DNA of 64,000 bases from Phoenix dactylifera. Its lineage: Eukaryota; Streptophyta; Magnoliopsida; Arecales; Arecaceae. The stretch spans positions 11,540,480 to 11,604,479 of the forward strand of contig NC_052404.1 in assembly GCF_009389715.1 (NCBI RefSeq). Reading direction: 5' to 3'. Of the stretch, positions 1 through 13,900 are shown one piece after another. A program made the translations under genes and the position numbers. Below the pieces are notes generated by a model. The model did no database searches. It worked only from the letters and a program-made list of their open reading frames with translations, and was not told the origin of the DNA. How positions within the stretch are numbered: the stretch's first letter is position 1; each line of letters starts with the position of its first letter.

Positions 1-1042
1 GATCGATAACACCACACCGAGGAAGATGGTAGACGCGAAAATGTTTTAGCAAGATCATGAAAGTGCACTTAACAACTTAAATTCGGCAAACATTTATAGA
101 GACCCCTCCCTAAGAAGGATCAGCAATTAATTGCTGGAATGACAATCCTAAAGAGACATACATGGTGTAAAGAATCATATTAACACAAGATATTTGCAGC
201 TCTGCTACTTTCCAAAATTTAACTGGATTTATTAACTCCAGGTAACAACAAGCTAAGAATACCTGTCAAAAATCAAGCTCATGTTAGTAAAATAGCTGGC
301 ACTGAGGAAGGGCCATTGATTAAAAAACCCATATTCTGGAATGGAGACGACCATATTTTCATATACTAGTATTCTAATGCTTCAAAAGCACTTATAATGA
401 TGTCTTGAGATTTTTTTCCAAAGAAACAAAAAAACTAACAAAAACTATCTCTAAGCAGTCTCACAGTCGTGCCCGTCCGCCATTCTCGAATCACCATGAC
501 AATAAGAAGAAACAGAATCTACTAGTATGTATCACACCATTTCTGATGGATGACAGTTTACACCGGGAAGGTGGGGTCAGGTTTTAGAAAGACTTCAAAG
601 GCCAAATAAAGTTTCCCCTGCCGACTTGAGACAACGTAGTACAGTTGTAGATGATCCACTGCCCAAAAGCTCTCTAGTGGCACTTTTGAGTTACAAAGGC
701 TTTCTGAGAATTCCAAAATGATGAGCAGAGTTTAGCATCCATCATATACACCAATTTCTCCTCAAGCACTCACCAAATGTCACTCCAGTAGACGCCAAGG
801 CCCACACAATTTATTAAACAAGAAAGAACAATAACACATAGCCTTTATCAGTAGCATACATGGCATAACACAGCCTATCCATGAACTATGGGGGATGACT
901 CCGAGCCCCATGAAATGCATAAGAAAAAAAGGTAATTTAATGGCACATCATGCCCTGCCATCCCTCGGCGAAATCAAACAACTAGATGGAGGAGCCAGTG
1001 GAAGACATTTTAGGAAAACATTATCCAGCTTGACCCCCAAAC

Positions 1043-4000
1043 TTACATCTTGAAAGGATGCATAAGATTCAAATTGATACATGTGGGATTGCACGGATAT
1101 GCACAATCAATTTCCTTCACTTCCCTTCTATTAAAGTACCAGTCTCCCACTGCTTCTGCAATTGTCTGATCCTCGAAATAAATATACAATTAAAGTCAGA
1201 ATCCATGAATAGAAGTTACAATATACTCATGAAGAGTAAATTACATAAACATACAATTCAACAATGTTATAAGTTTCCCAACACGAAGAATCACATGACT
1301 TTCATGTCAAAAAGTTTTTGCGGTTTTTAATTCTTCCAAGTCTTTATAATAGTAAAAAGACTTCCACATCCGAAGGGCACCTGCTTAATTAGGAAGCCCT
1401 TAAAAAAGGTGACATATGAAATGCCTCATTTACCAAGACACAAATCCACACCCTTGCCTAAACACTGCCCAGTTAATAATGCTAGTACGTAAGTGCATGA
1501 AAACATATCAAAATGTTCCCGAGGTATGCAACACACTCCTCATCCAAGGAGCAGAATGTGGGAAGGTAATACAATTACATTAGATACAGGTTTGAATCCA
1601 ACAATAAATAATTAAAACATGTGAATCCATATATTTACTTGAATCATAGGACAATATAACACTCTAATACAATTTATCTTCCTTTTCATTTCCTTCTTAT
1701 TGCTTCAATGAAAAAATGGCAACGGTAGTTGGTAAGTTTCATTCAGTTGCACATCTTCTGCAAAACTGATTGCGATCAAATGTAAGAGGAACATAAGTTT
1801 TCTATGAATCATTGGACTTCATGCACAACCTATCTCGAAGCATGCAATCAATTATTATTTGAATCATTGGTCTTGAATCCAGTGCTACTCAAGTAGTTAG
1901 GAGAACCAGCACATACTAATACCATGATGATGAAGACCATTACCAGGGACCAAGAATTGATGCAAGAAACATCTATTATTTGCCGTTTTCTTTTCTTTTT
2001 CTTGTGTGAAAATTATAAAGTTTGAATAAAGATTATGAACAATTTGAGGTATTTTGTGTTTGCCTTGGATTAGAACATGTGTTTGAAAAAATAAATGCAA
2101 TTCTAAATATTAAACCTTGCCTTCTTTCTGCTTTGCCTAGACTCTTCAGTAGCCTAAAAGATCTTAGTGTTGGTTCCTGTTGGCATGAGCTCATCATCTA
2201 AACCTCTCAGGGAGAATACTGTGCATGCTGGATGGACTTTGAAGTTTCACGGGTGACTCCTTCCTTATATAAAGTTACCATCATCAGGAATTTGGCACCA
2301 ATTTCAATAGGTCTGATATTAGGCGATGGAGCTGTTGTAAAAATCTACTCCATGTATAATGGAATCTTCTTAACTTCAAGTTATGCGCCAAAGCCAAATC
2401 AATTTCACAGGAAAACTCTGGATTAATGATTAACTGAGAGATAGCAGCGGAATTAAATTAAGACTAAATCCTAGTTTGTATACAATACAAGGCATCCTGT
2501 ACTAAGTCATTGAGCATGCAAGCTATTAGCACAAGTCCTGCTTTCTTTTATCTTCATGCTAGTGTCTTTAAAATGGCCTCTTGTGCATGAGGTCATAAGG
2601 CAATCCTATGCTATAAAAAAAGAAGTGATGATGCTAAATATTAATCACATAGGAAAAATCTAAAGTAGAAGATGGCCTAATTTTATCTGAGATCTGAGCC
2701 TATAACTTGTTAACTATAAATTCTGACATCTATAATTCAAGGACATGCAAACAGCCTCTCCATACGCAAGGTAGGGCTGCGTAGATTTGACTGTCCGAGA
2801 CCCTGCATGGTGGAAGCCTCATGCACAGGGCCACCTTTTTTTCACAATTCGAGAATATGGGTTCAAACCACCTTGACAATTCTATTTCCCTTTGATTAAC
2901 ATTAAAAGTTTTTCCTTTTTTACCGTATAGAAACACGTAACACAAAGTGTCTGTCACAAAATTAAACATCAGTCAAGTTTTACAGCAAAATGTAGGACTA
3001 TTTTTGTTAAAGACTGCCATGTCATATGAAATTATGTGCATAATCTCTTTCCAGACATGTTAAGCTTTTATAGTTATATTTGTTAGTCTATATTTTGGTT
3101 CCACCATTTAAGTAACATTGATGCCAGGCTATGCTTTCACTATTTCCAAGAGAATAACATAATGAACTAACACATTGATCTCTACCTTATTGTTAATTTT
3201 TGGGGAATTTGGAGAGCGCCATGTGATACCGTTCATTGTCTGACAGTGTACAAAGCAAGAATTTATAAATATGCCCCCATTCTTGTTATGCTGAAAATCA
3301 CTCAAGCCATTAAGCAGGGCAGTCCTGAATCCTGTCAATAAAATACATGTAAATGATTTTAAATCATAATCATTAATATAAACAGAAATAAAGGAAAAAA
3401 GGTCCAAGATGAAACTTTTGTAAGCTATGACACCTTGAAGGGATTCAATCTGGTTGGAATCACAATTGTGAATGTTCAGCTTACATCTTAGCCATGATTG
3501 TTGATTATCAGATGACTCTGGTGCCAAAATGTGCTGTATCTGCATATATTTTAGAGAATAATGTGAATTGATATTTGAGAAACTATATATCTTGATCCAC
3601 AAAAAAAGCATGATAAGCCTTACCTGCCAAACGTCATAAGCTGGGTTGAGAATAAAGAGTGGGGTGTTTATGTTCTTAATAATCTCACGTGCAAAGAAAC
3701 GCTGCAAATGTGAGGCAAAGTAAACGAAAATGTATAAGAGGGTGCGGGTGCAACTTAGGCAAACCTAGATCCTTAGAAATAAAAATGGTTGATCCACCAA
3801 CTAGTGGTAAAGTAGATGGTCACAGAAAGCAAAATGAAGACCTGCCTGAGATGGTTCCATCCTTGAGAGGCAATCCTGAATTTCTTTCCTACATCCTGAA
3901 AGTAAATCGGTCAAAGAAGGTCCTTTTTATGCAATTGAAGAATGTAAAGAAAAAATAACTACAAGAGGCAGCAATTTAGAGCAATAGAGCTGATATTGGT

Positions 4001-7000
4001 TCTGCATGAAATCTCAGAAGTACAATAAACAATGGAAAGCTAGCTGCAGAACAGAGACAACAATGAAAAGCTAGCTGCACAACAGACAAAGATGGATGCT
4101 TTATCAGAGAACAGCATCACGAAGGAAGCTCAAATTAACTAAAACAACACAGAAACAAGAAGTATATCTAAGTGCAGCTTGCTAATGAAAATAGTCATAT
4201 GTTTCTATATACTCAAAAATAAAAGAGTTAAGCAAGAAACAAATATATAAAAGAATTACAGTATTTTAATAAGCTTTAGGTGTACAAGCCTCCAGATGAT
4301 GGAGTCAAATTTTAAAACAGAATGGGTAAATAGCAAAATAAATAACCTAACCACAATAAATGCAACATAAATATGACACACAAGGATTTAAGTATCATGA
4401 ACAATAAGGTATCATGGCCCCTCCACAGTACTGTACCAATCTCACATTAGCACAATAATTTTTGCTGTACCAGCATATTGAGGCATGTTGTGTCAGTATG
4501 GTACAGTACCACAGTGGCATGAAACAAGGTTTTTAGTCTCAGTACCCAATCTTGTATCGGTACCTTATTAGTATGGATCAAGTTGGTACGGTACACACTC
4601 GTATTAACATATGGTACGCTGTTAGAGGCAAGACAGCAGCTATACCATGTATAGATGTGGAACTGTATCGATCCCCTGTACCAACTGGTACCAAATCAGG
4701 CTGACACAGTACACCCAGCGCCAACCAGAATGGATCAGCAAAGAAAACCTTGATATGTACCAACAGGTATGTCTACCGGTACCAACACCTTGAACCTTAA
4801 TGCATATTGTTTCACTAGTCTCCTTCAAACTCAGCATCACTCAAGGCTGTGCATATTAGAACATTTCAAGAACCAAGAACTTTCAAGTAAACAAAGATAC
4901 AAGCAATCCCCTTTTGTCCATTGTATATTTTCAAAAGTTCCAAATATCCTGTCCAGGAGTATATTAATCACTGAATTCTCATTATGCTTTTATGATGGGT
5001 CATCATCACTTTTAAAAGCAGTAAAGATAATATATGAAGAAGAAACACTAGGTTAAAGTTTGACATAGAAACATGCCTTGAATAAAGAAAAATAAATGAT
5101 ATAATTTTGTTATATTGTAGATAAAAATTCACAAAAATTCCTCCCAACAAATAGAGATCAAAAGGTAAAAAATATTTGATTGTAATATTGCATTAATTGA
5201 GAGAGAAGACCTGAAGACGGACAACATCATCATAGAAAGACCGGATGAACCTTCTCCTAGAAATATCCATCCTGCAAGAAGAGAATTAAAAAGTAAAATA
5301 GCTCTAGTCAGTATGAATACAAACACCTCTTTGAATTTTCAGATGTATCAGTTTGGTCAGCACCATATGTTCTGTCTTGGAAGTCCTGGCTGAAGAAATG
5401 ATCCAAGAAAAAAACAATTTCCATGATTGAAAATTTGGAACTTGGGATCAGATCAAAAGGCAAAAAAAAAAAAAGTTAACCTAACCTAAACATATTTTTT
5501 CAGGTTTTGAGTCAATGTATATAAATAAAACTGACAAATGGAGACCTATAGTTACCCATCCCCATTATTTAAAATAAAATCAATTTTTGACCACATGCAC
5601 CCACACACACACAAAAGAGAAACACTTCTGTTACAAACCACTAACTGTAATTAAATTCAGATATATCTGCAATTCATGATCTATGTGACTGACTCCCTAA
5701 ATTCCTCCTCATATGTAAATCATTAAAGCTCGTGGTCAGTTCTGTGTTCGGCACAGGTTAGTTCGTAGAAAGTGAGTTCAAATATTGGGTATCTGCAAAA
5801 AAGTCAATTTTTAGAAATAATAAAAAATTATACTGTCAGCTATTATTAACCTTCTTAGGTTACGCTGCAACATGACCAGCCAAGGTCAGCTGTGATCAAC
5901 CATATGTTGTTGCATTCAACCTCGAAAAACTATGGCCAAGAATCAAAAATCTAAACAATGGCACTTTCAACTCTTCAAAAATTGCCAATGAATATATTCA
6001 ACAAACATCAATTTTCAGAAAGAGCGACATGTGCGAGAGTTACATGAGCCATTCAACTTTGTTTAGATACCCAGAAGTGACCCAGTTACATGTCTTTACA
6101 TAGATTCGAACTTTCATGTAAACAAATAGACTCTAAAGTTTACATTTCTTAAGGTAATCAACTAGAAGATTTTTAGAATGACTCAAGTTCATTGAATCCA
6201 CTCCAATACAGTGGATGCAAGAGATAATCATGAAGTACTATGCATGAGATAGTCCCAAAGTGCACTCAAAATTGTCAGAAACATACTCATCAAGAAAAAA
6301 GCCGGCATCTGCAAGACATTTAACAGTGACCTCCTCAGGCAGAAGTGCGCGAAAATCTTCACAATGTATGAGAGTAGCTAGACCACCAGCAGAGCACCCT
6401 GTAAGAAAGGCCTGCAGACTGCAAAAATGTGTGTCAACATTATACTTGCAGCTTTATAATTTAGGTGCACCAAGAGTTTTATAGTTGGAAAACAAGCCAA
6501 CACAGAGGATGCGTTAGATATCACAATCATATCTGTAATCACGTCTTTATTATGCATTGTTTACAATGAGAATTCTGATAACATTCTAGGCTCCCGGTAT
6601 AACATTGCAACAATATTAGACTGTGGGAGCATTTAAAATAATTTAAGACAGGATATGTACTGAGTACTTATGTTCAAGAGGCTAATGAAAGAAGTAACTA
6701 GTATTTTAGTAAATCATAAGGCATAATATGGGTACCAAGTGTCAAGGAATACTGCTGTTTGGCATGAAAAGAACCTCAAAAGCAGCATGGTGATGTATGT
6801 TTTCTGCCTGTTTCAACGTGTAGGATGGCTTTAAAACACTGACAACTGAGTCACAGATATTCATATCAACCAACCTAGATACGTTTTGCAAACAGGTAAT
6901 GCGCATGTCTTTAAACATGAGCACCCCCTCACATGATGTGCATGACTACAAACATAAGTTTTTCTTACATATTATCAGTATATAATATCAAACAGGTGTC

Positions 7001-10000
7001 ACATAGTTAAAAAAATGGCCACTTAAATGCTTTAAGAGCTGCATAAAAAGATATAGATGCCTAGTCATTTACTCATTTAAGTAACCTTTGTTTAAATGCT
7101 ATGCAATCGCTTAGTTTGCAAATCAACATAACAGCTTGTAACAATGTGCATTGCTCTAATGGGCAGAACACAAGCTGATACATGGCGGTACAAGTATGTA
7201 CCAAGATGTACCAAGCTTTTCCTTTTTAAACTGTGGCTATTACCTGGAACAACCTTGTTTTCGAATGGTCAGGAACTCTTCAAATTGTCCTTTATCTTGT
7301 TAAAAAATATAAAGTCCAGATTTATTGATTAAATAGATGAATGATGCAAAAATATCATTCTACCTCAAACCAAAGGCTGGAAAAGAAGCAGCTTAGCGCA
7401 TCCTTCCCCTAGTATCAAGAGTATGTGAACAATTCCAGCATGCATGTATTACACTTTTATTCACTGATAAAAACAAATGACAACCACCAAGAAATATAGT
7501 CATAGAAGGTTCTGCAAGAAAAGTTTCCTGTTTTAAGCTTTATCTTTCCTGTTATATTAATTTTACTATTTAATTAGAAGTGTTTTCATATTGGAGTAAC
7601 TGAAGCCGCTTAAAATATATTATTTACTACATTCACTCTTCAAGTTTTTTTGAGAGAATCCAGTTTTCAAGTTTTAGAAATTCATATTTTTCTCAAGCTT
7701 TGAAGAGTAACAAACATATGAATGGGCATATACTTGATATCAAAGAAAAAAAAAGGGCATCCTTGGGCACAAGGCTCCATCACTGTAGGGTCTGGGAATA
7801 GCCAGATGTATACAGCCTTATCCCAGCATGCGGAGAGGTTATTTCTATGTTTCAAAGTTCAAACCTATGACACCTAGTTCATGATGGAGCAACCATACCA
7901 TTACGCCAAGGCCCGCCCTCTATACTCGACATAAAAATGGGTGCCATTTTACAACAATCTTGCCATGTATCCACTTCAAACCTGATACTGCAGCGTGAAG
8001 CCTGCACTTTTTCTTATTGGCATAAACAGATAATATGGCATTGCCTGCTAATAGACCAGAATTAATTTATAAAACTGCATAGTACTGCAAGCTAGTATTC
8101 GGCAGCAAGTACTGGTGCCCTCCCTCAAGAGAATTGTGATTGTGTAACAAAGATATCATGGGACATGGTACAAGCAAAATGATTGCATTCACTGTCACCA
8201 CTTCTGTTCTGCATATGTTTGTATAATGATATATAACTTGAATATGACAAAATAAAGAAACTAAGAATTGGGTGATATTTACAAAGGAATGACCTGTTTA
8301 GCATTTGCAAGTCCTTTCATTAAGAGTTCATCCATGATTGCTTCCCAAATACGCTGCCCTCTAAAGAATAGCTTTGTTCCATTCTATAACCGTAAACAAA
8401 AAAATGTCTCAGAAAAATTTGTATAGCTTTTTGCACTATATGCTTACAACAACAGCTAGCAAGTTACAGGTAATATTCCCATCACCAGATACCTGAATGT
8501 CACTTTTAACATTTCCAGAATAAGATGCACCATCACAATATCGTACCCTGACTTTGTTCCAGTTAAAGAAATCTGATATAGACAGCAAACAGAAGAATTA
8601 AGGAAATGCTAAAACAATAAAGAATGGTAGAGAACTCAGAGGATAATCAACACCAATAAGTATTGAATTAAAGCTAATTCACAGGAAAACAAAGTCAATT
8701 TTCACACAAGATGTTTAAAACAAGAGAAGTTTGAGTTATAAAGAGTGCAAATATTAAAATTTAGATTACTTTTAGTCACCATAAATAGAGACAATAGAAA
8801 AAGGAATATATTAAGTAAGACATTAGAAGTGACTTGGAAAAATATGAGGGTCCAATCGAATCATTCAACAGTATTGAATGGAACTTCTCAAATAGGTAAT
8901 CAAATCCATCCAATAGGAAGTGCATAAAGACAGGTTTCCTCACATGTGAGTTACTTAATTTCCGTGAGCCTGAACAATTAAACAGAAATATCTAGATGAC
9001 ATAATGGGATATACAGATGGCAAAAATATACACAGGATAACTGCATTGGAGGTAAATGCAAGCAGTAATCTTTTAAACCTCATAGTGTAAAATCAACCAA
9101 CAAGAGTTATACAACCAAACCTATCTCATACACAACAACAAAATTACCAGGATTTTGAGATGGAATGTTGCTTAAAATTGCCAACAAAAGGAAATTTGGC
9201 GTTCCATGTAACGTGAAGAACCCAATGCAGTCATTTTGCGTGAAGTGCATGATGCCACAGTAACTGCACAACCTCCGCCCTGCAGCTTAAGAAAAGTGAC
9301 CAGATGAGCAAAAACAGAATCACAAAAAGCTCTACCAAATCAACAGTCTAAAACCTAAACCAAGTGACACATACGTCCACCACCAACACATGTTGATTAG
9401 CAAAAATTAAGACAAGCGCCAGGCTTCCCTGTCTTGCATACCTTGGATGAGAACTTTAGTTTGATGTGATATGGAGCGAGGAAAGCTATTAGGATCAGAA
9501 GTATAGACGAAAAATCACAACATAGAAGGACATCACAATATTACAAGATCAAATCATTAATTCAGTACAAATCTTGATTATTTTGTATTTTCAAGAATTT
9601 CTTTCAACTTTCCAAAAAAAAAAAGAAGAATTTCTTTCAAACTGCCATAAGAACACAAGAAAACAAGAATCAAAACAAAGGCAGTACGGTGAAAGAAGCC
9701 AATGGATGGTAGTAATTGATCAAAGGGATTTCACAGCCGTTTTGCCCAAATGAGAGATCCATTCTCAGGGGAATCTTAGGCTTAAAATGGTCAGCTGATT
9801 CTCCAATTGCTGCAGATTCGGCTTAAGCTTCTGATTCTTCATACGTTGGATTGGGAATTGAAACTAAACCCACTGCCCTACGGCAGTCTACATAATTTGC
9901 CAAAGAATCTATCTTTATAGGGAAAATTGCAAGAAACGAGTACCTCTAAGAGGATAAGCCAACTGTCCTTGCCGGAACCGAAACCCCTCTGCAGGTGATA

Positions 10001-10415
10001 CCCAGGAGGACTTCCATCTAAACACACTGCATCCAAGAAAAAGCGGCCGACCCTTTTAAGAAATCAACAGCAGAAGTAGTTTGCTGTTTTCTTAAAAAAA
10101 AAAAAAAAAAATCAAATCCGGATCTTCGAGAGGAAGATAGAGATCAGAAACGCTAATCTTGAAACTTGTCGTACCGGCGCCTTTTTTCTTGGCGTTACGC
10201 ACGAGGGTGAGATGGACGAGGGCGGGGTCGGTGGAGGCAGCGGGCGGTTGAGTTGCGGCGGCGAGGGCACTCACGCGGAGCCAGGAGGCGAGGGTGACGA
10301 AGAGGGCGAGGAGGAGGGCAGTGAAGCCCAGCGCGACGATCGCGCGGTCTCGGCCGCCTCGCCTCCACCACCAGAGGCGAACTCGGTGGACGGCCATCGA
10401 GGCGCCGGGCGTCAT
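1043..10415 (-). CDS. Pectin acetylesterase (CE13) gene, 12 exons, frame broken in two exons
   Basis: Enzyme of the cell wall or secretory route that removes acetyl groups from pectin. Exons read on the minus strand: 10415-10175, 10026-9944, 9279-9148, 8572-8493, 8383-8294, 6411-6287, 5271-5211, 3895-3846, 3701-3624, 3539-3434, 3331-3186, 1165-1043. A signal anchor follows the start ([19 protein letters not shown]). Family motifs in order are [46 protein letters not shown] (nucleophile Ser), [11 protein letters not shown] (probable catalytic Asp), [10 protein letters not shown] (probable catalytic His) and the C-terminal CAYPCNPTC. Nominal length is about 437 residues, close to the family's ~400. 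Start 10415 is used; the Met at 10397 is equally possible. Exon 9279-9148 is 132 bp where phase requires 130, and the GGGWC motif is damaged. Exon 3895-3846 is 50 bp where 51 is needed. Family identity is firm. Whether the gene is a pseudogene or the indels are sequencing errors cannot be decided here. Confidence 0.85.
2748..2852 (+). mobile_element. Au-like SINE, 3' half only
   Basis: Lies in the last intron of the pectin acetylesterase gene. It shows the back half of the Au SINE pattern: AACAGCCTCT, then GGTAGGGCTGCGTA, then GAGACCCTGCATGGTGGAAG, then GCACAGGGCCACC running into a T tract. The tRNA-like head with the polymerase III boxes is missing. Assigned from remembered family features, not an alignment. 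Confidence 0.6.
4425..4800. repeat. Unclassified GGTAC-rich repeat in intron
   Basis: The segment is full of short palindromic GGTAC, GTACC and GGTACGGTAC words on both strands, unlike the surrounding AT-rich intron. A smaller piece with the same words lies near 7180-7215. It could be a MITE or degenerate SINE, but no ends or target duplication were found. Confidence 0.35.
7750..7920 (-). mobile_element. Au-like SINE, near full length
   Basis: Lies in the pectin acetylesterase intron between exons 8383-8294 and 6411-6287. On the minus strand it starts GGGCGGGCCTTGGCGTAATG, carrying an A-box-like TGGCGTAATGG, and then has a B-box-like GGTTTGAACTT. The Au body follows with ACCTCTCCGCATGCTGGGAT, AAGGCTGTATACAT and CAGACCCTACAGTGATGGAG. 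It ends in a T-rich run on the minus strand, as Au elements do. Confidence 0.65.
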
Positions 10416-10850
10416 GGGAGGGTACTGCCGAAGCGTAACTGATTTCCAGGCGTGCGCATATCATCCGTATCCATATGCCGCGGAATAGGTTCCATTGAGA
10501 GGCGGCACGTGTAAGCTCTGGCTGCCCATGTCTGAACCAAACAGAGAGCCTCCATGGCAGCGGCAGCAGCATAACGGGTCATTTTTGAGAGAAAGCATGA
10601 CTAATATATTATGAAGTGTTTTTCATCACTACACTAGATAGGATCGAAAATAAAATAAATTAAAAAAAAGTATTAATCTATATTTAACTTATTTATTAAA
10701 TAAATCAAAAATTTAAATCTGAACTTAACCATTTTATTAAATAGATAACTCAATCTCCAATCGATTGAATTAAATTAAATAAATTACATAGTTAAGCATT
10801 GCCGCTTCTAATTTTAAATAATTATAATATATTATTTTAAATATTATTTT
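10416..10850. other. Upstream region of the pectin acetylesterase gene
   Basis: GC-rich up to about 10580, which fits the 5' UTR and proximal promoter of the minus-strand gene. From there to the gap it is AT-rich with no gene. No convincing promoter element was picked out. Confidence 0.4.
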
Positions 10851-10950
10851 NNNNNNNNNNNNNNNNNNNNNNNNNNNNNNNNNNNNNNNNNNNNNNNNNN
10901 NNNNNNNNNNNNNNNNNNNNNNNNNNNNNNNNNNNNNNNNNNNNNNNNNN
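10851..10950. other. Assembly gap of 100 N
   Basis: Exactly 100 N, a usual size for a gap of unknown length. It falls between AT-rich sequence upstream of the pectin acetylesterase gene and the inside of a gypsy gag. The 5' LTR and most of gag of that element are therefore missing from this window, and adjacency of the two sides is not proven by the bases shown. Confidence 0.95.
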
Positions 10951-13900
10951 AGGAGCCCACCTCGACAACGGGGACAGCCACGGCCAGCCTCGACCGAGAT
11001 CTCCACCACGGCCACGGGTGCCCTCGGGGAGGTACGAGAGCTACACTCCACTGAATGCCCCTCGAGCAGAGGTCCTTATGGAGATAGAAGGTCGAGACTA
11101 TTTCCGACCTCCACCCCCGATGCGGGACACGAGAGCTTGGCGCAATCCTAGGAAGTATTGCCGTTTCCATCGGGATCACGGCCACGACACGGAGGATTGC
11201 TTCTAGCTCCGAGATGAGATTGAGGCGCTCATCCGCCGCGGAGTACTCAACCGGTTCGTGCGGGGCCAGTGTGAGGAAAGGAGGCCAGCAGGAAACGCCG
11301 CACAACCCGAAGGTCCAAATGATAATAGGCCTATTGCCGGCACCATCAACACCATTGGGGAAGGAAGCTCGGCTGGAGAACCAATCGAGGGAAAGACCCC
11401 TCCGAAGCGTCCGCGCATATTCGAGGCCATCTCATTCTCAGACAAGGACATGGAAGAAGTTCAAACTCCTCATGATGACGCTGTGGTCATCTCTATGATT
11501 ATAAATAAGTTTGATGTAAAGCGTGTCCTAGTTGATAATGGAAGCTCGGTCAATGTTTTGTACTACCATGCTTACCAAAAAATGGGGTTAACGGAAAGCT
11601 AGTTTCGAAGAATGAATGCCCCGCTGGTCGGATTCACCGGAGACTCGGTCCCGGTAGAGGGTGAGATCAATTTCCTTGTCACAGTCGGGCTCGCCCCCCG
11701 AGAAAGCACCGTGAGGACGGACTTCCTCGTGGTCCGTCTACCTTCGGCCTACAACGCCATTCTTGGACGACCAGGACTTAATGCTCTCCGAGCTGTGGTC
11801 TCGACCTATCACTTGCTCGTGCGGTTCCCCACCAATCAAGGAATAGGCGAAGTCCGTGGGGACCAGACAGTAGCAAAGCGGTGCTACGTGGCGACCCACA
11901 AAGCAAAGCAACCGGCCAGAGCATCAAGCCAAGAGGAGCAAACGGTCGAGGCGTCAACCCAAGCATCAAGTCAGGCGCTGCCCATCGAAACTTTGGAGGT
12001 GCGGGATGACCCCTATAAGAAACGGGCAGAGCCCGGTGAGCTTCTTACCCAAGTTCCATTGAGACAAAATTGCCCAGAGCTAACCGTGCAGGTCGGCTCC
12101 GGCCTAAGCTCCTTCGAAAGGGACCGACTGATTGAGTTCCTTCGGTCCAACATGGATGTCTTTGCCCGGTCGCCCGCCGACATGCTGGGAATCGACCCTG
12201 AGGTCACGGTTCACCATCTCCAAGTGAAGCCGACCTGCAGACCTGTATGGCAGAAGAAACGGGGCTCCGCCCTGGAACGACAACAAGCAGCGGCAGAGGA
12301 GGTGGACAAACTCCTCGACGCCGACTTCATCCGGGAGGTCTCCTATCCAGACTGGCTCGCCAACGTGGTTCTCGTCATGAAGAAATCAAACAGAAAGTGG
12401 CGTATGTGCGTGGACTACACCGACTTGAATAGAGCTTGCCCGTAGGACAGCTTTCCACTCCCCAACATGGACCAGCTTGTTGACTCCACCTCGGGACATC
12501 AGCTGCTAACCTTCATGGACGCCTTCTCGGGATACAATCAAATCCGAATGGCGCCTGAAGACGAGGAGAAGACGGCTTTCATCACCGACAAGGGCACTTA
12601 CTGTTACAAGGTGATGCCGTTCGGATTGAAGAATGCACGAGCTACATACCAAAGACTGGTCAGCCAGATCTTCAAAGATCAAATAGGCCGAAACATGGAG
12701 GTCTACATGGATGACATACTGGTGAAAAGCCGAACAGCAGAGCACCATGTGGCTGACCTCAATGAAACATTCTCCAAGCTTAGGGAGTACCAAATGAAGC
12801 TCAATCCTGCAAAGTGTACGTTCGGACTTGCCTCGGGCAAATTTCTGGGCTTCGTAGTAACCCAATGCGGGGTCGAAGCTAACCCCAAGAAGATCTGGGC
12901 ACTCTAAGAGATGGTACCTCCAAAGACGGTCAAAGAGGTGCAGAGGCTTACCGGGCGGGTCGCGGCCCTGGAGAGGTTTGTCTCCAGGTCGGCCGAGCGC
13001 TGCCTCCCATTCTTCAAGATTCTTAAACGACCAAAGAACTTTCTATGGTCGGAGGAGTGCCAGCAAGCTTTTGAAGAGCTTAGCTGCCTTCTTGCCTCCC
13101 CTCCGCTACTCACCAAGCCTTAGCAGGGCGAAATCCTTTTTTTGTACCTGGTCGTCTCTCCGGTTGCAGTAAACTCAGTCCTGGTCCGGAAAGAGGATAA
13201 GCTCCAGAGGCCCGTCTACTATATCAGCCGGGTCCTCAGAAACGCTGAGACCCGATATTCTAAATTGGAAAAAATAATTTTCGCCCTGATCACTTCAGCT
13301 CGGAGACTCCGGCCCTACTTTTAGGCCCACACTGTGGCCGTACTGACTGACCAGCTTGTGAAGTAAATCTTGCAGAGGTCGGACCGCGCCGGAAGGATTG
13401 CCAAATGGGCAGTCGAGCTCGGAGAATTCGACCTCGAATACCGCCAGAGACCGGCGATCAAAGCCCAAGCACTCGCCGATTTCATCGTGGAATGCACTTT
13501 GCCGGACGACCCCGAGCATCCACTCATGCCAACAAAGGAGATCCCGAGGCAGCCATGGGTCCTACATGTGGACGGCTCCTCGACCTCGGAGGGTAGCGGA
13601 GCTGGTCTTATCCTCACCAGCCTAAACAGGGTGGTTGCGGAGCAAGCCCTACGCCTCGAGTTTCCGGCCTCGAACAACGAGACAGAGTATGAAGCGCTCA
13701 TCGCCGGGCTTAAGCTGGCAAAGGAACTGAAAGCAGAAGACCTGAAGGTTTTCAGTTACTTCCAGCTGGTCGTGAGCCAGGTTTTGGGAGATTTTGAAGC
13801 AAAGGAGCCGTCAATGTAGAAATATCTTCAAAAAGCGCGAGACCTCACATCCGTCCTAGGCTCCTTCAGCATTCACCATATCCCCAGAACGAAAAACCTC